A stretch of 8,274 nt of DNA from Deltaproteobacteria bacterium (GCA_019314185.1 JAFCZU010000255.1:1-8274); one strand, 5' to 3'. Positions 1 to 5,454 are shown, numbered from the stretch's first letter. Program-made: numbers and translations. Notes: generated from the letters alone by a model not told the origin.

Positions 1-258
1 AGCGAAAATACCATGCTCCTGATCTGAAAGATATGGCTTTAGGTGTAAACAAGTTCTCTGAGATTGATGGAAGTAATAGAATAGATAGATATGAGAAAAT
101 CCCTGCAGATCTTTTAATCCGTCAGCATATTCGGCATCTAATACAACTGTACCCTCAATGTCATTGCAGAAGACAGGTTGTATTGGAATTTTGGAAATTT
201 CTTTATGCGGGGAATGAATAACGCCTATCGATTGGAAAATGAATTTGTCATCATGCAT
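1..258 (-). CDS. TrmO/TsaA-family tRNA methyltransferase, 5' part (runs off the window)
   Basis: The reverse complement is open from an ATG at 258 to the window edge (86 codons, no stop), with an in-frame TGA four codons upstream, so this ATG is the natural start. The translation begins MHDDKFIFQSIGVIHSPHK and contains IPIQP, DIEGTVVLD, EYADGLKDLQGFSHIYL, LKPYLSDQEHGIFA. These are the successive conserved blocks of the TsaA/TrmO (YaeB) family, whose members methylate N6 of threonylcarbamoyladenosine-37 in certain tRNAs using S-adenosylmethionine. Family proteins of the short type are roughly 130-170 residues, so a third to a half is missing, including the ATRAP-RPNPIG segment expected right after GIFA. 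No good Shine-Dalgarno is visible. Family assignment is from recognised motifs. The modification target, and whether the gene is intact beyond the edge, are not shown here. Confidence 0.85.
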   Translation of the reverse strand, partial: MHDDKFIFQSIGVIHSPHKEISKIPIQPVFCNDIEGTVVLDAEYADGLKDLQGFSHIYLFYYFHQSQRTCLHLKPYLSDQEHGIFA

Positions 259-549
259 AGAATAATCTCATATAATTTATAAAAATCTAACGACCAAGGA
301 TAACCTGATAAAAAAGCAAACAAAATATGGCTATAAAGCGAAGAAAAAATCGATAAATAACAAAATTTGTAGAAACCAAAAAACGGCCAGGCTTTTTCAG
401 CCAGAGTTCATCCTTTTGTGTACGCCCGGCATGGGCATGAGCTTATGGGGTGTAAGTCCCCTATAGCTGAACTGCTATTAAATTAATCATTTAACATAAA
501 CTATTAGTAGCGTAGAAAAAGTGAGACCTATGGCATAAAATAGTAGAAA
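259..549. other. Intergenic stretch without a supported gene
   Basis: Between the TrmO-like start and the first insertion-sequence hairpin I see no coding frame with recognisable protein. The stretch is mostly A/T with one compact structured segment at 417-475, described separately. On the minus strand, GGCT-GAAAA-AGCC near 383-397 could form a short stem and is followed within a few bases by six T; this is at best a weak terminator-like signal. The left boundary of the plus-strand insertion sequence must lie in here or within the hairpin at 550, but I cannot see a terminal inverted repeat because its partner end is missing. Confidence 0.5.
417..475 (+). ncRNA. Structured-RNA-like segment, possibly a group II intron domain I relic
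   Basis: Two adjacent stems are visible on the plus strand: GCCC-GGCAT-GGGC, then AGCT-TAT-GGGG-TGTAAGT-CCCC-TAT-AGCT, in which the outer AGCT pairs with itself across a symmetric internal loop. The segment starts with GTGTACGCCC. Bacterial group II introns commonly start with GUGYG and carry a GGG-containing hairpin with an AAGU-type loop early in domain I, which is the basis for the suggestion. No reverse transcriptase, domain V or 3' end is present in the window, so if the guess is right this is only a 5' remnant. It could equally be a structured end of the neighbouring insertion sequence. The stems are seen directly; the identity is a guess. Confidence 0.3.
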
Positions 550-611
550 ATTGCCCTCCATTTTATGGTAATGATAGTTTTGACAAACTAACCATAAACA
601 AGGAGGGCAAT
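550..611 (+). promoter_or_regulatory. Long hairpin burying the transposase ribosome binding site
   Basis: ATTGCCCTCC (550-559) pairs perfectly with GGAGGGCAAT (602-611). Inside, TTATGGT (563-569) pairs with ACCATAA (591-597), and AGTTT (576-580) with AAACT (585-589) around a short loop. The right arm is the Shine-Dalgarno (AAGGAGGG, 600-607), and the ATG follows at 612. In an mRNA started upstream, the SD would therefore be locked in the stem. Such occlusion of transposase starts by read-through transcripts is an established control in insertion sequences such as IS10 and IS50, although there the hairpin comes from element-end sequences. The pairing is visible; the regulatory role is inference. 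Confidence 0.7.
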
Positions 612-1003
612 ATGGGAATTACCCCACAAAATAAAAATATCACCATTGATTTTAATTGTCAATTTAAGGTTCATTTAAAAGACAGCCGTATTCCCACGAT
701 ACTTGCAGGCTTTGCCGCACTTTTGCCGCAGTTATTGATGGATTTTTTTCAAAAAGTACTTGTTGGCTTTGGTGAATATGCGATAGCTCTCAAGAAAAAG
801 CCTTTTGCCTGCAAGTGCGGCAATAACGAAGATTTCATATGGAAAACACGGCATGGCAAGAAAACGAAGATCCATGGATTTTACCGCTGGCTGGAATTGC
901 AACAGGTACAGTGCAAGCGATGCGGGAGCAAAATGTATATAACCTGGAAGCTGCTGGGGATGGAGCCGATGAAGAGGATTGCCCACGAAATCTATCGCAA
1001 GAG
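612..1003 (+). pseudogene. Zinc-ribbon transposase, N-terminal fragment
   Basis: The reading frame opens at ATG 612 behind a strong AAGGAGGG site 4 nt upstream. About 130 residues look authentic: a hydrophobic stretch at about 27-58, then a zinc ribbon with CxC (C67, C69) and CxxC (C101, C104), followed by ITWKLLGMEPMKRIAHEIYRK. A zinc ribbon followed by a short basic segment and a 'LLG' motif is typical of the N terminus of several insertion-sequence transposases (an ISLre2- or ISH6-like type is my best guess). No DDE catalytic domain is present. After about residue 130 the frame enters the reverse strand of another element and stops at 1050-1052, so this is a 3'-truncated, non-functional copy. 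Family placement is uncertain; the truncation is clear from the junction with the minus-strand element. Confidence 0.6.
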
Positions 1004-1033
1004 CGCTATATCAATTTTGTGCTTTTCTTCCAT
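992..1033 (-). pseudogene. Transposase of the second element, only the first 13 codons
   Basis: On the minus strand AGGAGGGAG at 1038-1046 stands 4 nt before ATG at 1033. The frame reads MEEKHKIDIALLR and then TAG at 992-994. The strong ribosome binding site and a typical charged transposase N terminus, placed about 100 nt after the accessory ORF, mark a real gene start rather than chance. The stop comes from sequence across the junction: the opposite strand there encodes the last authentic residues of the plus-strand transposase. Thus the body of this transposase has been lost. The family is probably an rve-type DDE integrase, judged only from the start and its partner gene. Confidence 0.5.
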
Positions 1034-1610
1034 AAACTCCCTCCTGTTTTAAGGTTTTTCCCTCTTTACATCAGTTGGAAAAGATGTCGCCGGAAGCCTT
1101 CGGTAGGGTGTTTATGTGATTGATTTTCTTTCGGTTTAAATTGACCTGCTGACAGGGGTCCGTCCCAGGGTCAGAAGATAATCAAAGGCTGCAACCAGTC
1201 CATCTTTCCATTTTTCGGTCAGATGAGCTTTTAGTTGGCGTTTCAGATTGCTCAGCCAGTGGCGCTGGCGTGACCTAACTGAGACTGGGGGCCATCTGCC
1301 TGTATTGATCCGATGTACAATGGCCGATCGAATGGTATGTTTTGATGATTGAAACCTGGAGAAATGGCTTGAAGGGCGTAGTGTTACGACACATCCGCAG
1401 GCCGGACACCGGTAACGCTTCAACAACAAGGGGGTGTCAAATCCTTGAAAAATTGTACTGACAAAACCATGCCCCCACACTTTCCAGTTCCCGCAACAGG
1501 GGCATGTCTCCGGCCGAGTCTATGGAAAATCTTTTCCCATGGTAAAAATTTGCTTGAGTATTACATCTACAAAAAGTATCATTGGATAATTGGTTTTGGG
1601 GCTATTAACA
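1000..1610 (-). mobile_element. Second insertion sequence, 5' portion, on the minus strand
   Basis: Read on the minus strand, the element appears to begin with TGTTAATAGCCCC at 1610, exactly where the ATPase reading frame stops resembling its family. It carries an untranslated leader, a zinc-ribbon accessory ORF (1540-1136), and then a transposase start with a strong ribosome binding site (AGGAGGG, 1038-1044) and ATG at 1033. It is cut off after 13 codons at the junction near 1000. The accessory-then-transposase layout is one I associate with IS481-like or other rve-type elements in deltaproteobacteria. That family call is recall, not search. The right terminal repeat is missing, so the exact left end at 1610 rests on the loss of ATPase homology and the TG start. 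Confidence 0.55.
1136..1540 (-). pseudogene. Zinc-ribbon accessory ORF of the second insertion sequence, amber at codon 7
   Basis: From ATG at 1540 the frame reads MGKDFP, then TAG (1520-1522), then TRPETCPCCGNWKVWGHG and on to ...LGRTPVSRSI with TAA at 1136-1138. Past the amber codon the protein has two cysteine pairs, CPCCG and RYRCPACGC, spaced as in a zinc ribbon, and then a basic region (RSRQRHWLSNLKRQLKAHL). I recognise this as a small zinc-ribbon protein that travels beside a transposase; its biochemical role is unknown to me. A GTG at 1480 could restart translation but would lose the first CPCCG pair. I therefore read it as broken by a single CAG/AAG-to-TAG type change, although no Shine-Dalgarno is visible before the ATG and the true start is not certain. 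Confidence 0.55.
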
Positions 1611-2516
1611 GTTGTGAGCCCTTGCAGGATTGACTCAAAGACGATCCTCTCACTTTCCATAACAACTTGATTTATTACCACTATATCCTTTTGAGCCACT
1701 TCTTTGTCAATTTCTTCATAAAGAAAGAAACAAAACTTTTGCATATAATACGGATGGTTCGATACCAATTGGGAAATCCTTGCGGTGTTTTCTTTGCTGA
1801 TATGTTTTCCGCCTTTTTTGAATTGTGCAATTGTAAAAGGAACCAAATGCTTATCAGGCAGTGTTTTCAACTCATAATTGAGAGCGCTTTGGAAAAAGGG
1901 TCTTTTTCGATCATTAAAAATATCAAGCAAGATACGTCTTCTGCTACCTATGAAGAAAAAAGAGCATTGAATTTTCTGAATATACTGTCTTAAAATACCT
2001 TCTATTCAAATTGAATTATCAACTTCGGTAATCTCTTGAAATTCGTCAAGGGCTACGTGGACTTCAAAGCCTACATCATCAACAAATTTTTCCAGAAAGT
2101 TCATTGTTTCCTCAAGAATCTTTATTCCGTCTGTTCTAAATGCAGTCTGAACGGAGACCGAGACTCCCTCAACTTGGCGACAAGACAGGCCTGAAGGGTG
2201 TGATGAAGTTTATGGCTTTCTGAAAGAGACTTTCATTTTTTTGCGTTATGGTGTAAATTGATTTGGCGATTCTTCCCGCAATTTCTTCAACTGAAGTAAC
2301 ACCGAAAAGGTCACAATAAGCAGTCAACGTGCCATAAGACTTGAGGTTGCTTTGCACTCTTTTTATAAGCGATGTCTTGCCGTATCGCCTGGGTGAAAAT
2401 AAAACCACGTTTGTATTGGATTTAGCGTAGGAAATAAGGTCGGCAAGCTCTTTTTCCCTGTCACAAAAAGGAGCGTCCACAGGTATTTCTTTAAGGTAAA
2501 ACGGATTATTTTTCAT
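1611..2516 (-). pseudogene. P-loop (AAA/ATPase_2-like) ATPase, broken by frameshift, stop and insertion
   Basis: The gene starts at ATG 2516 behind AAGAGGAA (2523-2530). The first 115 residues carry FCDREKEL and a Walker A at about 41-49 (SPRRYGKTS), matching the ATPase_2/AAA proteins with a 'SPRRxGKTSL' loop. Near 2171 the frame ends in TGA. The homologous text resumes one base over (GVSVSVQTAFRTDG...), with Walker B VALDEFQEI at about 2031-2057, then an in-frame TGA at 2006-2008, and then IEGILRQYIQKIQC, FFFIGSRRR and on to FESILQGLTT. At 1610 the second insertion sequence begins and the usual C-terminal winged-helix part is absent. The gene therefore has three independent lesions. Such ATPases are widespread in accessory DNA and their cellular role is poorly known. 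Confidence 0.8.
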
Positions 2517-2580
2517 AACGGATTCCTCTTGCTGATTTTAAGCAACTTAATTAGAGTATAAGATGTTGCCTGTTACAAGC

Positions 2581-2610
2581 AAAAAAGGATTGCTTCGGCG
2601 TTTCTTTTTT
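2581..2610. terminator. Hairpin with TTCG tetraloop and T/A tails (terminator-like)
   Basis: A 13-bp arm AAAAAAGGATTGC pairs with GCGTTTCTTTTTT around a TTCG loop, with one T-T mismatch and two G-T pairs. Read on either strand, the pairing begins with a run of A and ends with a run of T, the shape of a bidirectional intrinsic terminator. The GC core is only a few pairs, so strength is doubtful. It lies 65 bp upstream of the broken ATPase start and may separate that gene from the material at 2636-3064. Confidence 0.4.
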
Positions 2611-2635
2611 CATTTGTTCGGGGGCTTTCGGGCTT

Positions 2636-2772
2636 TCAATTCCGGATGTTAGCTTGTAGAAAAAACTCAAATAGCGACAGGGGAATATAAAATCGTCCGT
2701 CTTCTTCTTTAAAATCCTGTTTGGTTACAAGTATCATTTTGCGGGTCGATTCTGGGGTTCTGCAAAGGTCTC
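2636..2772 (-). mobile_element. Fragment with an IS5-type terminal repeat and a 33-codon ORF
   Basis: On the minus strand GAGACCTTTGCAGAA (2772-2758) closely resembles the terminal inverted repeat GAGACCTTTGCAAAA that I associate with IS5-group elements such as IS1106. Downstream of it a short frame runs from ATG 2737 to TGA 2636, beginning MILVTKQDFKEEDGRFYIPL and ending in FLQANIRN. I do not recognise this peptide, and it is too short to be a transposase. No clear ribosome binding site precedes it and no partner inverted repeat is visible, so the fragment probably represents one eroded end of an insertion sequence. The similarity of the 15-mer is visible; the family is recall. Confidence 0.35.
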
Positions 2773-2779
2773 AAATAAT

Positions 2780-3064
2780 CGTAACAATTTAGCGTTTTAA
2801 AAATGTGGCTGTTTTCGTTGAGATGTTGCTAATTCGAAAAAGCATTATTTGAATATCGAATATCGAACAAGGAATTTCGAATGATGAAGTGTGGAATCAC
2901 TACGCTCCAAGCGTCGCTTACGGCTATGCCCCGGCAAGCTGTCTTTTATAGTAGTAAAAATGATAGAATACCTTACTTCGACATTCATAATTCCTTGTTC
3001 GATATTCTGCGGTTCAGAATAAATCGATAAGTTTGAATTCGTTTTAAAAATCTAAAGTGTTACG
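2780..3064. mobile_element. 285-bp palindromic MITE-like element flanked by AATAAT direct repeats
   Basis: The ends begin CGTAACAATTTAG (2780) and, on the other strand, CGTAACACTTTAG (3064), continuing to TTTTAAAA. Counting the flanking T/A, 21 of 24 positions pair. Immediately outside are identical AATAAT copies (2774-2779 and 3065-3070), as expected of a target-site duplication. Inside is a second, stronger inverted pair: GAATATCGAACAAGGAATT (2858-2876) against its complement at 2989-3007, followed on both sides by GAATG and GAAGT words. No ORF of note lies within, so movement would have needed a transposase elsewhere. The AT-rich flank means the 6-bp duplication alone is weak, but with the repeat ends it is convincing. 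The element sits 86 bp past the coaBC stop codon. Confidence 0.7.
2858..3007. repeat. Subterminal inverted repeat pair inside the MITE
   Basis: The left arm (2858-2890) and right arm (2975-3007) share GAATATCGAACAAGGAATT as a perfect 19-bp inverted match, followed by GAATG and GAAGT at the same spacing. They enclose an 84-bp non-palindromic core (2891-2974). Just before the left arm, GAATATC is tandemly doubled (2851-2864). I recall this 'gaatatcgaacaaggaat' word as a common dispersed repeat in deltaproteobacterial genomes, which would make the arms a repeat family in their own right, possibly nested in the outer element. The pairing is seen; the dispersal is recall. Confidence 0.65.
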
Positions 3065-3150
3065 AATAATCTTGTTTATCGTGCCCGCCTGGAGGGTTAT
3101 CCTGTCTAAAAATATGATCCGTTTGGAAGAGAAGAGTATATGCAGCTATT

Positions 3151-4341
3151 TCATTGGCTCAACATGGTTACAATTCGATCTAAAAGTATATGTGCCAGAG
3201 CATCTTTTTCCATCTTGGGAAGAGATTCTTTTGAACCGTTTTTATAAAACAGTGTCACCTTGTTTGTATCTGCTCCAAAGCGCCCAACAATGTTTCCGGC
3301 AATAATATCAAGATTTTTTTCCGCCAGTTTTTTTCTTGCGTTTTTTTCAAGGTTTTCAGTTTCTGCCGCAAAACCTACGAGGATTTGATTTTCTTTTTTT
3401 CTGCCAAGTTCCTTTAAAATATCCTGATTTTTTTGCAGCGCTAAAACTATTTCATCTTTTCCCTTTTTTATCTTATGCTTAGCGGAATTGACAGGTCTGT
3501 AATCGGAAACAGCCGCTGCTTTTATTATAATGTCAGAACGTTTCATGTATTTAAACACGGCAGATGCCATTTCTTCTGCTGTTTTAACATGTATCATTTT
3601 TACATTAAGAGGGTCCGGAAAATTTGCAGGCCCTGTAATCAGAACAACCGTGGCCCCTCTATGTTCCGCGGCCCTTGCAATACTGTAGCCCATCTTTCCC
3701 GAAGACGGATTGCTTATAAACCTGACAGGGTCTATAGGTTCCAGAGTTGGCCCTGCGGTTACAATGACCTTTTTATCTTTTAAATCTTTTGGCATAAGAG
3801 AGCTTAAAACCCTGTCCAATATATCCGCCGGTTCAGGAAGACGTCCAGGGCCAGCGGTGCCGCAAGCCAGTTTGCCTGTTCCAGGATCCATAATAAAATA
3901 ACCGTCAGACCTGAGTCTATCAAGATTCCTCTGAACCGCTTTGCTTTCATACATATGGGAATTCATGGATGGACAAAAGATCACGGGAGATGTTACGGCA
4001 AGCATGAAAGTACTCAGCATGTCATCAGCTATGCCATTGGCAAGCTTGCCTGTAATATTTGCTGTTGCAGGAGCGATCACCACTGCATCCGCTTCTCTTG
4101 CCCAGTCAATATGCCTGATTGGAGCATAATCATTTTTTTCAAAAATGCCGGTACATACCGGTCGGCCTGACAACGCTTCAAAAGTAAGCTGCCCAACAAA
4201 TTCCCGGGCGTTTTCAGTCATTATTACCCTGACATTTGCTTCAAGCTTTTTTAGCAGTCTTAATAATTCTACACTCTTATATGCTGCTATACCACCGCAT
4301 ACGCCAAGAACAATATTTTTATTTTTCATACAATTTTGCAT
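3151..4341 (-). CDS. coaBC: Bifunctional phosphopantothenoylcysteine decarboxylase / phosphopantothenate-cysteine ligase
   Basis: This 396-residue protein (E. coli Dfp is slightly over 400) makes 4'-phosphopantetheine in coenzyme A synthesis: the CoaB half joins cysteine to 4'-phosphopantothenate, and the CoaC half decarboxylates the product with FMN. The N-terminal CoaC part shows GGIAAYK (16-22), the catalytic-type His77 in RHIDWA, APATANITGKLANGIADDML, the PSMNSHM signature (124-130) and the active-site-type Cys160 in KLACG. The CoaB part begins at about 190 with VTAGPTLEPIDPVRFISNPSSGKMG (N211), then AAAVSDYRP (275-283), KIKK (K290) and GFAAET (323-328). All key residues are present. No Shine-Dalgarno is clear; ATG at 4329 (MKNKNIVLG) is an alternative start four codons in. 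It lies 105 bp after the lipoprotein gene in the same direction. Confidence 0.97.
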   Translation of the reverse strand: MQNCMKNKNIVLGVCGGIAAYKSVELLRLLKKLEANVRVIMTENAREFVGQLTFEALSGRPVCTGIFEKNDYAPIRHIDWAREADAVVIAPATANITGKLANGIADDMLSTFMLAVTSPVIFCPSMNSHMYESKAVQRNLDRLRSDGYFIMDPGTGKLACGTAGPGRLPEPADILDRVLSSLMPKDLKDKKVIVTAGPTLEPIDPVRFISNPSSGKMGYSIARAAEHRGATVVLITGPANFPDPLNVKMIHVKTAEEMASAVFKYMKRSDIIIKAAAVSDYRPVNSAKHKIKKGKDEIVLALQKNQDILKELGRKKENQILVGFAAETENLEKNARKKLAEKNLDIIAGNIVGRFGADTNKVTLFYKNGSKESLPKMEKDALAHILLDRIVTMLSQ

Positions 4342-4364
4342 AATAAGTACGATTGCTCGTAACC

Positions 4365-4431
4365 GTTCACGGAACTTTGTTTCATCTCTCCCAAATTTCT
4401 ACTTTCCAATTCCAAGTTTTAAATCGTGAAC
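4365..4431. repeat. Inverted repeat in the lipoprotein-coaBC gap
   Basis: GTTCACG (4365-4371) pairs with CGTGAAC (4425-4431). Further out, CGTAA (4358-4362) pairs with TTACG near 4440-4444, giving an imperfect large hairpin across most of the 105-bp spacer upstream of coaBC. It could be a small dispersed repeat or affect read-through into coaBC. Arms are short, so chance cannot be excluded. Confidence 0.35.
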
Positions 4432-4446
4432 AGCTACTAATTACGA

Positions 4447-4932
4447 TTATTTTAACAGTCCTGATTCAGCTTCATTTATTGTTGGCGCAACCCATATCTC
4501 AACATGTGTTTTGAATTCTTTTTCAGTGATATTAATAATACACCACCTGTTTCCTTTCTGAAACACCATCATTGTCCGCGGAGACTTAAATAAACTGATA
4601 GTTCTCCAGTTATCTTTGGCCATGTTGTTTTCAAAAAAAGCGATAAGTGAACTCACATCAACTCTGCCGCTTAATGTCAGAACGCCTGCTGAAAAACCCG
4701 GAGTTCTATATACAAAAGACGATTTTTTGTTGATTTTTAATTCGTGCGGGATAAGCACATCCCCAAAATCATAGTATAATGGAGAAGGGCCTTTGTCTTT
4801 CTGAGTAATTGTTTGTGGTGTAGAACCGTCTTTTTTCGGTTTAGAGCTTGCACATCCGGCAGCTAAAAAGAAAAAAGCAGCTATAATACACAAGCAAATC
4901 AAAAACTTTTTTCTCCGTTTTATTGTTGTCAT
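4447..4932 (-). CDS. Predicted outer-membrane lipoprotein, conserved but unnamed family
   Basis: The 161-residue protein has a basic N terminus (KRRKK), a hydrophobic signal segment (10-25) and a lipobox LAAGC with Cys27, so it should be processed by signal peptidase II. Alanine after the cysteine favours outer-membrane delivery under the E. coli sorting rule. A low-complexity Lys/Ser/Thr linker (28-50) leads to one compact domain (52-150) with LYYDFGDVLIP, FVYRTPGFSAGVLTLSGRV, FFENNMAKDNW and KSPRTMMVFQKGNRWCIINI. I recall similar lipoproteins beside cell-envelope genes in deltaproteobacteria but cannot name the family or function. The start is set by AGGAGGT (4939-4945) six bases upstream, the best ribosome binding site in the block. 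It shares strand with coaBC downstream and the TPR-ftsB-murJ genes upstream. Confidence 0.85.
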   Translation of the reverse strand: MTTIKRRKKFLICLCIIAAFFFLAAGCASSKPKKDGSTPQTITQKDKGPSPLYYDFGDVLIPHELKINKKSSFVYRTPGFSAGVLTLSGRVDVSSLIAFFENNMAKDNWRTISLFKSPRTMMVFQKGNRWCIINITEKEFKTHVEIWVAPTINEAESGLLK

Positions 4933-4973
4933 GATCTTACCTCCTGTAAATTGTAAGTTACAAGTAACTAAAG

Positions 4974-5005
4974 TTGATGAATTCGTAAAAAGTCGAATTC
5001 ATCAA
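4974..5005. repeat. Perfect 12-bp hairpin at the left end of MITE copy 1
   Basis: TTGATGAATTCG (4974-4985) and CGAATTCATCAA (4994-5005) pair over 12 bp without mismatch around TAAAAAGT. The arms are the outermost bases of the repeat's left and right ends, as if almost the whole interior of an element had been deleted and its tips left together. Confidence 0.75.
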
Positions 5006-5081
5006 GTGTCAGGTGATAGGTGTTAAGATAAAACATCGTCGAGCATTTAATTGTCATATCAAGCTCTTAACGCTTACCACG

Positions 5082-5115
5082 TTTCGTAAAAAGTGGTTTT
5101 CGACTTTTTACGAAA
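5082..5115. repeat. Perfect 13-bp hairpin at the right end of MITE copy 1
   Basis: TTTCGTAAAAAGT (5082-5094) and ACTTTTTACGAAA (5103-5115) pair over 13 bp around GGTTTTCG. On the minus-strand transcript it begins 9 bases past the TPR stop codon. It lacks a following T-run, so it is a poor intrinsic terminator, but it could protect the 3' end of the murJ-ftsB-TPR message. Confidence 0.7.
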
Positions 5116-5124
5116 GCATCAAAG

Positions 5125-5454
5125 TTAATGGATTCTGTCTGTTTTATAAAAAATGGAGCGAAGCGACTCATTAACTTTAGTCACTTTATGTAATGCGTTT
5201 CTGATTTTTTTGAGCTTTTGCAAGTTGTTATATTTCACAGCAAGATCGAACCACTCACCAAACAGCAAGACAAGCTTATCTGGAGCTTTTTCAGAAAGTT
5301 TTATTTCAACTTCTGCAAGCGCTTCAAAAAGGTCGTGTCTCTCAGGCTCCTGCTTTAAAAGATATCTATAGATTTCGGCTGCTTTTTCAAAATAACCCTG
5401 ATCAGCATAAACCTTTGCCATGGTTTTTGTATAAAAATCAGAATTATTTGTCAT
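5125..5454 (-). CDS. Small tetratricopeptide-repeat protein
   Basis: About 109 residues from the chosen start. One clear TPR helix pair (about residues 10-43 here) reads MAKVYADQGYFEKAAEIYRYLLKQEPERHDL, with the small-residue, Gly and Pro positions of the motif. A helical, charged tail follows (LAEVEIKLSEKAPDKLVLLFGEWFDLAVKYNN...). There is no signal peptide or membrane segment, so it is probably a cytoplasmic adaptor. I cannot assign a partner, though its place after murJ and the ftsB-like gene suggests a link with envelope or division work. Two starts compete: ATG 5463 (MAIM...) has no properly spaced ribosome binding site, whereas ATG 5454 has AGGATGG five bases upstream. I chose 5454. Either overlaps the ftsB-like stop codon (by 11 or 20 bases), implying coupled translation. 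Confidence 0.8.
   Translation of the reverse strand: MTNNSDFYTKTMAKVYADQGYFEKAAEIYRYLLKQEPERHDLFEALAEVEIKLSEKAPDKLVLLFGEWFDLAVKYNNLQKLKKIRNALHKVTKVNESLRSIFYKTDRIH

Larger units (their letters stand above)
4974..5122. mobile_element. 149-bp MITE-like repeat with 22-bp terminal inverted repeats (copy 1)
   Basis: The left end (4974-4995) starts TTGATGAATTCG and runs into TAAAAAGTCG. The right end (5101-5122, opposite strand) starts TTGATGCTTTCG and runs into the same TAAAAAGTCG, giving 20 of 22 matching. The same terminal sequence bounds the 183-bp element at 7464-7646, so this is a family. Each end also carries an inverted partial copy of itself just inside (see the two hairpins). The inner sequence has a weaker inverted pair around GTGTTAAG (near 5019-5026) and CTTAACGC (5066-5073). 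It ends 2 bp from the TPR gene stop codon, so it forms the 3' flank of that transcript and separates it from the lipoprotein gene. No coding frame is inside. Confidence 0.6.

Noticed and set aside
1..221. 62-codon plus-strand ORF at the left edge
   Set aside because: The opposite strand encodes the conserved blocks of the TrmO/TsaA family through the whole span, so the plus-strand frame is a shadow.
839..1123. 94-codon plus-strand ORF
   Set aside because: It is a frame-shadow of the plus-strand transposase up to about 1000 and then reads through the reverse strand of the second element; no independent start signal or homology.
1667..1993. 108-codon plus-strand ORF
   Set aside because: It lies fully antisense to the ATPase pseudogene, whose minus-strand frame carries the recognisable family text.
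2779..3065. CRISPR-like repeat
   Set aside because: The repeated words are inverted arms of one palindrome, not regularly spaced direct repeats with unique spacers.
3066..3150. Intrinsic terminator after coaBC
   Set aside because: On the minus strand only a weak CCC/GGG pairing without a following T-run is visible; not enough to call a terminator.
3057..3305. 82-codon plus-strand ORF at the coaBC 3' end
   Set aside because: Most of it overlaps the end of coaBC in antisense, its beginning lies in the MITE edge, and the protein has no recognisable family features.
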